Origin: Oehlia diaphana
Taxonomy: Eukaryota > Glomeromycota > Glomeromycetes > Glomerales > Glomeraceae
Direction of reading: 5' to 3'
Assembly (NCBI GenBank): GCA_003833135.1
Contig: QZLH01000350.1
Location: 51,558 to 100,887, forward strand
DNA length: 49,330 nt
Below, piece after piece: positions 23,401 through 35,472 of the stretch. Both the position numbers and the translations under genes were made by a program. Under the pieces are notes generated by a model. It saw only the letters and a program-made list of their open reading frames with translations, was not told the origin of the DNA and did not search any database. Within the stretch, counting starts at the first letter, position 1. Every line of letters starts with the position of its first letter.

Positions 23401-25150
23401 GTTGCAAGCATAAAGTTCCAATAGAAATTTCTTTGAGATGATGCAAGTCGATTGATGAATAAGCTACAGACCAATTAATTATGAGTCTTATGATCAATGC
23501 AAGATGATGTTCATGACACATGTTGCTATATTAAAATAAATTTGTTAGACATGATTAATATTGGAAAGAATTAGTATATTGGCATTATGTGTTGATACAC
23601 TCCAATATATATAGGGTGCTTAGTTTACCTAACAACATCAAGCCAATCTCCAAGGATAATCATGAAATTAGCCACAGCAAAATTCTCATTATTCAAGTCA
23701 ACCAATTTTCCTGTCCAAGTAATATCAGGACTTTCTGGTTCTTTCAAAGTGAGAAGAACTGAATCTACTAATTTACGCAAAATTATAATTGAATCATCGT
23801 TCATATTATATTGATATTTCATGAATGAAGTTGATTGATAAACATGTTGAAGTCGAACTTTATTCTAAAATAACAGAATCAAAAAAAAAATTTAGTACTA
23901 CATCTGGAATCAGAACCATAAAAAGAAAACATACCGAAAACATACCAAAAACAGAATCGATTTTGGATTCCCTAATATAACATTAAATAATATATCCATA
24001 AAATTTGAAGTAGCAGTGTTCTTCCAATATGGAGTAGAAATATCCACTAAAGCATGATGCAAACTAAGCGCAGCATATGACAGATTTTCATATAATAGTT
24101 CATCCTTATTACTGTAATCACAAGATAAAATTGGATAAATAAATCGATCAAATATTGTTTGAAATATTTTTTCCGTTTCATCCTTAAATGAAGCAGGGAT
24201 TTTTAAAGCCTTCAAAAATTTGCCCATCAGCAGAATCATTGGTTCTAATATTTTCGTATCAATAGTATTATTTTCATCCAATTTTCTTTTCTTATTTGAT
24301 TTGTTGATGGTAATACTTTGTTCAAAAAATCCAGGTAAACAGAATAACTTTGATGTAAATAAATTTATGATCTCAATGGCTTGAGATGTTGGCACATTAC
24401 TCGTTACTTTACTTGAGAACCTTAAATTTATAAAATAAATTTCAGAAATTTCTTTAATTGAAATAAAAACCAAAATAGACACATACTCATCTAAAATCAC
24501 AGTACAAAATAATGGAGATCTCATTATTATATGTGCATCTATTTGTATATTACTTAAAACAGATAAAATGCTTTTAATGTATAAATCCATTTTACAAGAT
24601 TTGGCGTATACTTCTAATATTCTTTTCAATAATTCTGTACAAATGTCTATTGGTGACTAAAAAAAAATATGATATTCAGTAGCCTTTTTTTTTAATAGTT
24701 TGTGTAATAAAACATCCCATACCATAAGTATAATCCTCCATAAAGATTCAATATGTTCTTGAACAATAGTATATTCGATTTGTATCAATATATTAAATAA
24801 TTTAAATATTATGGGATAATTATCGCCAACTAGAATCCATAAACAGAATAAATAATTAATTAGGAACTGAATTAAAATAAAATATGAACGAAGTCTAATT
24901 ATTTACATCCAAGATTAGAGATGGAGATAGTATAAGAAATAATTTTCTCAAGAATTTCTCCATGTTGACGTGTTATATCATCATTTTTCGCTTGATAAAG
25001 ATTTTCATTTAAAATTTTCTCTAAAGATTCTGTTAATTTTATTAAAATATTTTGTGAATTTTCAGAATTTGATTCTGAATTTTGTATAATCAAATTTAAT
25101 TCTGCAAATACATCACATCCCAACTTTCTTTTATTATCAATGTACTTCAT
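20473..25150 (-). CDS. URB2: Ribosome biogenesis protein Urb2/Npa2 family
   Basis: A 14-exon gene in which every splice junction agrees in phase. Exons in order: 25150-24907, 24829-24723, 24656-24487, 24420-23946, 23864-23629, 23525-23359, 23283-22850, 22773-22622, 22557-22363, 22306-22002, 21925-21689, 21611-21408, 21341-21211 and 21126-20473. They sum to 3711 nt, or 1236 aa, close to the roughly 1170 aa of yeast Urb2. Urb2 is a nucleolar protein needed for early 60S subunit assembly. The last exon carries the conserved Urb2/Npa2 C-terminal domain, recognisable by LLDLCGQFERDMIMVNLD near the end and the terminal WKYVGRG. Most of the protein is helical repeat-like sequence. A basic patch NKSNKKRKLDE sits near residue 230. 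Exon 2 must use the acceptor at 24830-24831; the nearer-looking one at 24867 breaks the frame. The frame is open somewhat upstream of the chosen ATG, so an extra 5' exon is possible. Confidence 0.88.
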
Positions 25151-26502
25151 TGTTGATTTATCTTTAGAAAAAAAAATTTCGGTTTCTGCAACAATGAATC
25201 ATAATTAAGATCTAGTGGCTTAGATATCGGTCGATCTCTATAATCAATGCGTACTATAATTAGCATTTCTCTTACGTCACTATGTCAATATCGTAAAAGA
25301 GATACTACCTTTAGACCTTTAGGCATTTTTGCCATATGTGCGTATAAAGTAGTGAGTATAATTGCTGCCCAAAATAGTATCAATGAATATATAAAAAATT
25401 TTTTCGATGTCACAGCATATGTTGTATCTTGCCGTTATGTTTGCCGTAAAGCAACTACCCTTGCCATAAGAAATTCTTGTAACCCGAGCACGCTTTTTCG
25501 GGAAAAAATTTTTTTCTTAATAAGCGGTGATATTTCTAAAAAAAAAAGCGGGTAAATTAATATATTACAAAATATTCAATGAAAAATCAAGCTTAGTAAA
25601 ACATTTGTAATTTTATGTTATTTATTTGTAATTCAATACATTCTTTTAACTAACATTTAATTAGTTATCGATCAATGATAATGATTATAGTAACTTATAA
25701 ACTGTAATGCAAAATAGGAATGAAATTAAGTCGCTCTCAAGTCCTAATTTAAAAACAAAAAGAAACAATTCTTTTATGATAAAATAAGCTTTATTAATAA
25801 AATATACCATCCACTAACTTATAAGTAAATAAATATAAAACAATAATAACAGATAATAATAAATAATAAAATAAAAAGCGTAAACCTAAAAAAATATCAT
25901 GTATCAAAAAAGCTACTACATTCTAAGTAATTTAAACAATTATAATTTTATTGACCCTGATTCAACATATCTGACAGACAGGAATAACGATAATTTGAAT
26001 TTGAAAGCCGGAAATATCAAATTGCCATTCATGTCAAGTGGAGCCACTTGAGTAAGAATATTTTGAACATGCTGCATTAGATTTTGATCAGGTTGAGGTA
26101 GTTAAAGTGTAAGAATGCGAAGTTGAAATATATTGCTGTTCATTAGGATGGATCCGGAATAGCAACATAGTTGCTAGACATGATGCAGGTGGTGAAAGAA
26201 TATTATCATTCATCATGGGAAGTCGATATACTGTAGCTGTAAGGAGTATTAGCACCATTGTAATTAAATTTCGAAAAAACATCATTCGTTGATAAGTTTA
26301 TCAATGAACGAACATTTCGTGTAAGATTTTTATTATCCACTACTTATTTTACAACCGACTCTATATATTTTGTTTGAAGTTTTATATTGGTGATAAACAA
26401 CTTTGGATAATCAAAGACACAAGCGTATTATTTAAAATCTCTTCGGCGGAACCAGTGAATTTTCTTTTTGTGACAACTTACAAAAATACGTTTAATAATA
26501 AA
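25151..26502. other. Intergenic region upstream of URB2
   Basis: This stretch should hold the URB2 promoter. On the minus strand a decayed-looking stretch at about 25955-26285 reads MLLFRIHPNEQQYISTSHS in one frame and LMQHVQNILTQVAPLDMN in another, ending at a stop. It may be a remnant of a gene, but no family was recognised. The rest shows nothing. Confidence 0.35.
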
Positions 26503-26601
26503 ACAGTGTTGGCACTTTGGCCCGTTGGTCGTTTAGCCGGGGCAGTTTTGCCGGCCAAACTGGCCAAAAAATCTTTGGCCGCGGCCAAATGCCAACACTG
26601 T
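26503..26601. mobile_element. GC-rich hAT-like MITE (99 bp)
   Basis: Perfect 12-bp terminal inverted repeats read ACAGTGTTGGCA and TGCCAACACTGT. The interior is rich in GGCC and partly self-complementary (GGCCAAACTGGCCA). The end CAGTGTTGGCA fits hAT-superfamily termini (C/TAGNG-TGG type). Flanks TAATAAAA and TAAATAAA resemble an imperfect 8-bp target duplication. GC content is far above the neighbourhood. No transposase is present. Confidence 0.7.
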
Positions 26602-27239
26602 TAAATAAAAATAAAGTGAATGTGAGGATTACAAAAATGCGTAATATTTATGCCAAGACAAGCAATGGATGATATACCATCCCGATTTTTGGAGAGATTA
26701 ATGATATTAATGATATTTGCAAAGAATTTTTTAATGCCACATATACTTGCAACTGTTAAAATCAAATAATCCTTTTTTTATGATACTTATTTTGATTAAA
26801 AAATACGAAAATATTAAAAATGGTATGAAACAAAATTTCTTATTATTTGGACGTGAACAATTATTGGAGCGATTAGGATGCAATTGAATTACTATATTAT
26901 TTCGAAAATTTTTTTTGGCTAAATGTGTAATCAGTAAAAAATTATTTACGCCTGCGGCGTTTTGTATTAAGAATATTTTGACTTGAACTTTATTTTATTA
27001 ATGACAACGATTTTTCAATCAGATTAAATCAATAACAGTCAGCTATTAATATAACGAACCCTCCTCTGGTTTCACATTAGATTTAACGTATTTGATTGGT
27101 TAAATGTCATGTACCAGGAAAAATTCAGTTTAAATTTGGTACAGGGTCGGCCTTATTTATTTGAATCTGAGTTCTCAATTATATAATTTAAAAAAAAATA
27201 AAGCAGTACTATCTTTAAATAAAATAAATACAAGCAAAT
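26602..27239. other. Intergenic DNA, no gene seen
   Basis: No ORF or structured element was recognised between the MITE and the end of the decayed kinase gene. A short GC-rich phrase CGCCTGCGGCG near 26950 stands out but has no clear meaning. Confidence 0.4.
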
Positions 27240-29733
27240 AGTTTTTTTGATAAATATGAATATTATTTTTCTTACAATATTCAATAGCTTGCGTATGTTA
27301 GTTTATAAGCAGCTAACTTCATGTATTTTTCATCTAATATAGGGTCTTTTTTACCAGCGCCATCAGAGAAATAAAACTAGCAGCATTAAACATACCAATG
27401 ACTTGACCATTTTCAGCAGCTCTGGTAAAATATATTGCAGCTTCTTTTAAATTCTTTTTAACTCCAATACCTTTCATTAAACAATTACCATAATATAATT
27501 GAGATTTAGGATATTCTTCACCTGAATCTGCCACTTCTTTAAATAATTCTGCTACCAATTGATCTTCTTTTGAATCCATATTAGTTTCAGCAAATTTTGT
27601 TGAATATAATATGCTTTAAAATATATTGCTTTCATATCTCCTATATCTGCATATGTATCAAAACATTTATAAGCTAATTCTTTATTTCCAAAAATTTTAT
27701 GTTGTTTTGCTGCTTCATCTAATTAAATTCTTCCTCCTCTGATAATTTAAAAATAGACGAAGATGGTAGTTTGCCATGTTTCATATAAATATTCTGTAAT
27801 GTAGTAAAGATATTTGTAAATGAAGGTCTAAGAGAAGGATCATGGTTGACAGCTAAATATAGTTTATATTTAATATAAAGAGACGATGGAATTTAATTAA
27901 TAAATAAATACCCTCTTATACAATTTTTTGATATTCTTTTGGTAAGAGAGAAATAGGAGAAAATGGCTCCCGATATTTTTCTTTACCAACACGTTTAGTA
28001 ATAACCTTAATATCATTATAATCTGCATAAGAAATTTTTTCTTCAGCAATTTCCCAAAGAAGTATACAAAAACTAAATTTCACTTGTATCATGCTTATTT
28101 TGTGATGTAATTTCAAATATTTCAAATTTTTCTGGAGCACGATATCGAACGCGTTCTAATGTTAATTTATGATTTTTTGTAATATCAGTTACAGTTTTAA
28201 TTGCGATCTTAGCTGCTTGATGATGTGTAATTAAGATATTTTCGGCTCTTATATCACAATGAATGTCCTATTTGTTGAAAAAAAATGTGTATAATATTAG
28301 AATTTTCTTTGACAGAAAAATTTAATTATTAATAAAAAAGACAGCACTTAAAGATAATTACTTTAACAGTCCTCAAGAAATTTAAACCTTTAGAATATCA
28401 AGAGCAAATACTAATTTCACCTTAATATCAAGTGGACTATATTCGGTATAAAATTCATGTAAAAACAATTTATTATAATTAGTGGTAAAACCAAAAAATT
28501 GAATATTATGACATGTTCTATTTTTCTCCAAATTGTAACTTGATCTTTAATAATATTATTTTAGCGTCTTCATTACTAGTTCCATCAGCCACTAATTGTA
28601 ATGCAACACAATCATTAATATCTTTATTTTTTCTTCCAAACTTTTTTACTTTTTTATTATTACTTTCTTTGCTAGAATTTTCTTCTCCAATTTCTTCAAA
28701 ATCATAATAAGGAAGCAGTTCATTTTGAAATGCATTTGTATTAGTATTAATATAATCTTCTAGATCCTAAGAAATATGAAATTTGTTAAATATATATATA
28801 TACAGTATATATATAATAATTACGTTTATCCAGTTTTATCCATGCACATTAAATATCATATTACTTATTACTGTACTATTATCAGTACGTACAGCAAGAT
28901 CAACTATTAAAAAACATTCCAGAGGTTGAATAATAGAATCAAATTCCTTATTTTATTCAATAAGGCCATTTTAATAAATATAGCTCCAAAATATTTATAA
29001 AATCTCATATGTTGAGTTTGTAATGTATTAACTAATTCTCGTAGATTTTTTAAAATAAAAATTGCGGTTTTATTATTTTTCATTCTATGATCTTTATGAT
29101 GATATGATCTTTCAAATTTCTATAATTTTTTCAACTATTTGTACTTTACATCACAAATTTTTTTATTATGTTGTAATGCTTGAAACACTTTTGGTATCAA
29201 ATAATTAATCGTTTTTAAAAATTCACGAAAGGCTTTACTCCGTCTCTCTGAATTTTCGCTCTCTTCAATAATAGGCAATTCATTTTGAAAACCATTTGTA
29301 CCAGCAGTTCTTAGACACTAGAAATACGAAATAATTACGTTTTAATCATGTTCATTAAATATATAACACACTTGTTATCATCAGCACGTGCTCTAAGATC
29401 AGCAATTAAAGAAAGTTGTAGAACCAATATCATCAGCTTTAACAAAGTTATTAAAGTTCTTTTGCTGAGAAATTTCTAAAATAAATTTACTCATCTTCTT
29501 AGTAACAGAATCTAATTTATCATGTTTTTTTTTGAATAAATTTCATTTTTATCTCTATAAAGTTTTATAGTTTCTTTAGCTATTTGTATTTTATATGCCA
29601 TTTTCTCACAAATCCTTTTGTTACGTTGAGCTTTTTCATATAATTCTGCTATTTTTGCAAGTCTTACTGGTATCACCGGCACCGAGGCCAGTACCGTAAT
29701 CTCGTTCGCTGTAATATTAAAAATTTCATCCAT
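27240..29733 (-). pseudogene. Decayed helical-domain/pseudokinase/Sel1-repeat gene
   Basis: Pieces of one large gene lie in order on the minus strand but in changing frames with stops. At 29733-29512 is an N-terminal helical segment (MDEIFNITANEITVLASVPV, then LAKIAELYEKAQRNKRICEK), like the MLKL/HeLo-type bundles on AM-fungal kinases. Kinase N-lobe fragments lie near 28770-28400. Near 28270-28140 is the catalytic loop HCDIRAENIL and RYRAPEKFE; the DFG site is replaced (KIAIKTV), so even the ancestor was probably a pseudokinase. At about 28090 the frame shifts to ILLWEIAEEKISYADY...LPKEYQKIV. After an intron comes DPSLRPSFTNIF. Sel1 repeats follow: QLYYGNCLMKGIGVKKNLKE and AAIYFTRAAENGQVIGMFN at 27579-27334, then KYMKLAAYK and AIEYCKKNNI. 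Several frame changes and stops point to a pseudogene, although some gaps could be introns. Confidence 0.75.
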
Positions 29734-29998
29734 AATTCTCGAAAATAAATAATCGTGAAAATAAAAAAAAATTCTAAAATCTTTGAAATGTACAAAAAAT
29801 TTGTGCGTATCTCGTTCGTTATACCATGCCCGTATTTAAAAAATCATTCAGTCGGAAAAAATTACTGTGTAACATTGTGCTTCGATTACAGAATACATTA
29901 GTATTACGTTGAAATTTCCTATAAAAAGCATGTGAATATTTTTTTTTATACATTCCATTCATATTTTAAATCAAGATAAAAGAACGTTCAAAATTTAA
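29734..29998. promoter_or_regulatory. Bidirectional promoter region between pseudokinase gene and ion-channel gene
   Basis: The two starts (29733 on minus, 29999 on plus) are divergent and only 265 bp apart, so they should share a promoter region. No TATA box or specific site was identified with confidence. Confidence 0.4.
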
Positions 29999-32900
29999 AT
30001 GGATGAATTAACTATTAGCGTAGAAAAAATCAACGTTGAAGAAACTACGCATGATGTTATCACCATCGAGGAAACTGTACATGATGTTATCAACGTTGAA
30101 AAAACTGTACCGCATAATGGAAAACCGATAACTAAAATGGCCATTTCTCCAAAATCGAAATATATTGTTACGTATAGCAAGGAAGATAAGTCTTTTGTTG
30201 GTTGTAGTCAGAAACAGGAAGGTAATAACTCGCCTGATAATACTGATAATAATGTACCAATATATGATAAACATGCTTCTCCTGAATATTATTTCCAATC
30301 GTATATGGATTTCAAAGTTTCCGATAAGATGATTATAATATTAAACAAAAGTAAATAGCATTTATTAAAATTTTTTAAATGTTTTTTTTTTTCGCAGTAA
30401 GCTTTGTAAAATTAAATTATTTTTATTTTCAAATATAGAATTTATTTATGATATAAAAAACGAAAAAAAAGTTATCCTTAATAATAGCAATAATGAACCA
30501 AACGATGTGAAACATGACTTTCTCAGTAACGGAGATATAATAACATATTATAATCATGGCATTTTTATTTATTCTTCTAGTGATAATGGGAATTGGAAAT
30601 GTAAATCTGAACATAAATTAAATGAGAACAACAAAATCTTTGGCAGAGTAATTAACGATAAGTTATTAGTTTTAATGGATAATATTATATTTATAATAGA
30701 TTTATTTGAATTATCTATAATTCCCTATTGGAAAGTCCTAATTGGTATATATACATTTCAATATTGGAAGTACTACCTTATGTAAATGTAAGTATAATAA
30801 TATATAATTATTTGTTATTATAATTTCTAATATAGGTGTATTTTACATCAATAGGAAAAAGAAATAAATATTGAAGAAATTAAGTTAAATTTTTCTAAAA
30901 ATTTAACAGTTATAAATATTAATGGTACTCTTTACATTTATTCTAATAAAATGAATGAAATGAATGTTCCAATCGGGGATATTGATGATAACGGAGTTCA
31001 AGATTTTGGTATCGTTGATGATGATAGTGATGAATATATTATTACAATATCAAATGGTAATATCAACATTCATTCTTGGAGACAAAATTTTAAAAAATCT
31101 ATTGATCTCAATAGTTTATTGGAATCTAAAGAAGATTCAGATATTGATTTTACTAATATTGAAATTATGAATAACAAGGTATTTTTATACTTATACCGTA
31201 ATGAACAGTGGATTACAAAGGAATATGATTGGAAATATTTTAAAGATGTTAAAGGTGGCGATGATGTTAAAGATGGTGAAGATGTTAACTTGAAAGGAGT
31301 TATAAATAATAAAAATATATTTTGTAACATTGAGAAGCAATTTATCACACAAAAATTTGCGCAAGAAGTAAATGAAAATCAATTTATAGAAAATTATATA
31401 ATTCCTTCTTTAAAAACTTGTGAAATTTTTCAAAAGATCGAAGAACAAAATGAATATAATTTAAGATTAAAATCAAATGATAAAACAGAGAAAGAAATTA
31501 TTCTAGAAACTGTTTTAAGTTCAAATGAAACAAAAGAAATTGTGGTATCATCATATAATACAAAGTTGAAGTTTGAAGACTGGGAACATTAATAATAATA
31601 TATTAATATTTTATAATAAAATACAAAAAAATGAGGAAAATGAGGAAATTGAGGAAAATGAAAAAGGATTATTGGAAACGTTAATAGGAATAGAAAGAGG
31701 AAAAAATGAAGGAAGAGAAAAAGAATTACGTATTTATATATTTGATATGAAATTTAAGAAAATTCAATTGCTAAATTGCATTAATATTGAATTTTTAAAA
31801 TATGCAATTAAATATTATAATTCTATATTAGACGATTCAGATATTGATAAAGTTTCTGAACATACGGAAAATAATTATTTAGAAAGACAATGGATTGAAA
31901 GTTTATTGAAACAAAAATATTTTTTAGTGCATTATGGAATAAAATTATTAAAATCAGCAATTGAAAAAAATAATGAAGAATTAATAGAAGCAATCATTGA
32001 TAAAATTTTGGAATATTTTAAAGAAAACCCAAATCGTAATATTTATTTATTATCAATAATAAGCAAGAATATGAATCATTTAGGAGAAAAATATTCTGAT
32101 TTCTTATTAAAATTTTATGATGAAATTAAAATGATTCTGTTTATTAATTCGTCATATCAAAATATTTATTATAGTAACTTTAACCATATTTATTCTTTTT
32201 ATATAGAATTAGATACACATAATTCTATATTTAATATTATTTCTAATAAGTTTACTAATATTTTTAATAAATTTATTAATATTTTTGATATTATTTCTAG
32301 TATTTTACGTGTTTTACTTAATATTCATAGATTTCGTCTTACTCATCGTTCTTGTAATGTTATTTGCTGTTGTTTTTGTATTGGTCATATTGTTCGTATT
32401 TTTTATATTATTTATCGTCTTAAAGTTCTTTTCATGATTATAATAATGATAGTGTTTTATATATTTTCATATAAAAATCAAAATACTAAATTTTTAATAA
32501 TTGCTATAATTTTCACCATTTTTACTACTTTCACCATTTTTTACATTTTATTTAAATTAAATTTATCAAAAATAATTTTAAAATTATCTTTGATTTTAAA
32601 ACCAAATTTAAAACCAAAGCATAAACTTATAGTTCCCTTTCCTAATTATATAACATATCCAAAAGAATATAATTTTTTCAAAGAATTATTAAGACCAAAA
32701 TCTAGTCCTTTTTCAAAAACACAAATTAATGAATTTTATAAAACTTGGAATGGTGAAGCAATTATTAATTTTAAATGGAGGTTATTTGGTAGATATTATT
32801 ATGCTGCAATTTGGTTTTTATTTACGATTTTTCTTATTTGTTTTACTTTGGCTTCATCAGTTTCATCTAAAATAATTAATACAAAAGAAAAAGAATACCT

Positions 32901-34148
32901 TTAATTTTATCAATTTTTTTTGGTTTCATTCATTTATCATTTGAATTTCAACAGTTTATTTGGAATCCAAAAAAATGGATCTTACATATTTGGAATTTAT
33001 TTGGTATGTATTTATTTATATATATATATTATATTTTTCATAGAAATTTACTTTATATTTATCTTATTATTTACTTAACCTTGTTATTATAGATTTAGGT
33101 GCTTATTTATTACCTACAATAACCTCAATTATTTGGCTTCGTGCTCCTGAAATAAATGTTACTCCTTTAACATCAATTTCATGCCTTTTGCTTGATATCA
33201 AATTTTTACTTTTCTTTCGGGCATTTGAAATATTTGGAATTTATTTTGCCATTATAATTAGTGTTGGACGTAGAATTTTTTCATTTCTTTTTATTTTATT
33301 TCTTATTATTATTAGTTTTGCCCATGCATTTTTTATTTTATTGGAACCTAAATCTGATGAATTTTCTGAAAATAATCCAGGAGATTTAAATGATCCTAAT
33401 AATCCTTGGGTTCTTACAACAAAATACCATCAAATTTCTGAAGATGGAAAAATAAATCAAAATGCAGTTTTAGTTCAAGAACCTGATGAATATACAAATT
33501 TATTTTCTAATTATGCTAATTCTCTTTTAGCAGTGTATTTGTTTTTAATAGGTATAGTAAATAAGTTTTTAATTGGTTGTTTATCTTTTTTTTTTTAAAA
33601 AAAAACGTTACTTTAATTAATTATAATCATATTATTTAATAGGAGATAAAAACTCATTAGATGCATGGCAACCTAAAGATAATACAGTTATGATCGTATT
33701 AATGGTTATATTTACATTGGTAATTGTTGTATTTTTAATGAATTTATTCATTGGACTTTTAAATATGGCTATTGAGAAAGATAATGACAGAGCATTTTAT
33801 TTAGCACAAAAAGCTGAGGTTGGTAAAATAATAATTAATTATACGTAATATTTCAAAAAAAAAAAAAATAAAATAAAATAAAAATTGCAACTTATTTATT
33901 TATTTTTCATAGATTTTGAAAGATATTGAATTGTTTTATTTATTACCACATCAAAGACGTCGGACTGATTGGTTTCCTGATATCATGTAAGAAAAAAAAA
34001 ATTTTTTTTTTTTATTATAAATTTTCTATATTAATACAGTCAATCAGAATTAATTCTTTTTTTTTTTATATGAATTTTTAGTTATTATTATGCGGACGTT
34101 GACGAAATTCGTAAAGCTAAAAAGAAATTAATGGACGAAAAAGTTTGA
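29999..34148 (+). pseudogene. TRP-like ion-transport-domain protein, frame interrupted
   Basis: Member of a large AM-fungal family of cation-channel-like proteins. Order of parts: N-terminal WD/beta-like region (HNGKPITKMAISPKSKYIVT at about residues 39-58), a long soluble part, a membrane region, and a short tail (LLPHQRRRTDWFPDI, then YYYADVDEIRKAKKK). Exon pieces: 29999-30350, 30439 to about 30787, 30855-33003, 33093-33551, 33643-33818, 33913-33986 and 34082-34148. Hydrophobic segments fill about 32280-32900 and 33093-33780, including a pore-domain end IVVFLMNLFIGLLNMAIEKD. The frame changes near 31575 (KLKFEDWEH stop versus NINNNILIFYNKI) and near 32890 (KEKEYL stop versus ILSIFFGFIHLSF). 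The join near 30720-30855 also fits no phase. Homology runs across all breaks. This is either a recent pseudogene or a gene with sequence errors; the intact remainder argues that decay is young. Confidence 0.75.
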
Positions 34149-35472
34149 ATAAAAGCGATTCATCTGAAATAATAGAAGAAAAATTTTCGAAACTTCTTTC
34201 TCAAGTATAATCATATATATTATGACAATTATAAGGGTTTATTTGTTATTTATTTCTACGGCGCATTTTTTTTCAATTTTATTTTTTGATTTAAAAAGAA
34301 TTATATAAAAAAAATCTGTACCTGAACTTTTCTTCATTATAGCAAGTTATTCACTATATAAAATTCGCTATAAAGAAGGTAAACTGTAAATAGAATTTAT
34401 TAAATTGTAATTTATAATTTATGAAAATAAAAGATTCACATTATTTGCTATTGTAAGAATGGTGCACTATTGAATATGATTTATATTTCTCTTGAAATTG
34501 ACACGAATTTGATATTAATGTAGTTTTTTTGGTGTGTGTAACCAAATGTAAACGCTCACCGAGGGATGTTAAACAAGCAGTCAAGAACGGCTCTGTTAGT
34601 TAAAGTTGAATGATTTCTTTATGCTTTACGTTAGAAAATTATCACAATAAACATGTTATTGAAGCAAAGTCTGCAAAGGATGTAAATAATAACAATTAAC
34701 CTTGTTTATAAGAATTTAAGTTTCGAATTGAAAAATGTGTCGATCTCGGAATAAAAGACTCCGAAGTTGTACTTACATTAACCCATGACTTCTATTCTCT
34801 TAGACCACTCTTCTTGCTTCTATGATCCTTATGTCATAGATTTATTGATTTACCATTATATGCTCCGGCGTCCGGCAGTGCGTACATTCACATGATGCGT
34901 AAGTTAAGGGCAACAGATCTACGTCGTGCAAAGTATATTGCGTAATACTATAAAAAAGATCTTCGACTTCGTATGTTTACTTAAATGTATGTCTTTAAAT
35001 GGGTTTATTCGTATGTTTACCATAAATGTATATTTTTAAATGAGTTTATGAATTTACTGTAAATTGCGTACGTCGAGCATCTTGTAAATTTCAGGGTTAA
35101 AGAATCATATTTTACCCAGATTTTCAAATGAAATGGGCGGAGATACTATTCCCGCAACATAACAGATAAGGTATAAAAATTAAAAATCCACTTTTCTATT
35201 AGAAAAAAAATTTTTTATATTTCCGTGTCTGATCATTTATTTTGTTTTTGTTTTTTTGGATTTGATTGTTCTAATTATAATTTTTATAAATGATCACTTT
35301 TTAGGATTAATTATTTTTCCATACAAATTCCCATATAAAGAAACCATATGAAATTTTTTTTTTATAAAAGACTAGTTTCACGAAAAAAAAAAGTAAACTT
35401 CTTTTAAAAACAAAGTTTGATAACAAGAAACAGCATAATTTTTACCATATAATTTATAAATAAAAATAAATT
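34149..35472. other. Intergenic region upstream of chitin synthase
   Basis: No gene was recognised. A degenerate direct repeat lies at about 34970-35050 (TCGTATGTTTAC followed by AAATGTAT and TTTAAATG, twice, about 45 bp apart). The final 300 bp, with T and A runs, are the likely chitin synthase promoter and leader. Confidence 0.45.

Noticed and set aside
25247..25555. 102-codon plus-strand ORF upstream of URB2
   Set aside because: No domain recognised and composition like noncoding DNA.
26374..26604. 76-codon plus-strand ORF
   Set aside because: Its end is the translated hAT-like MITE; not a gene.
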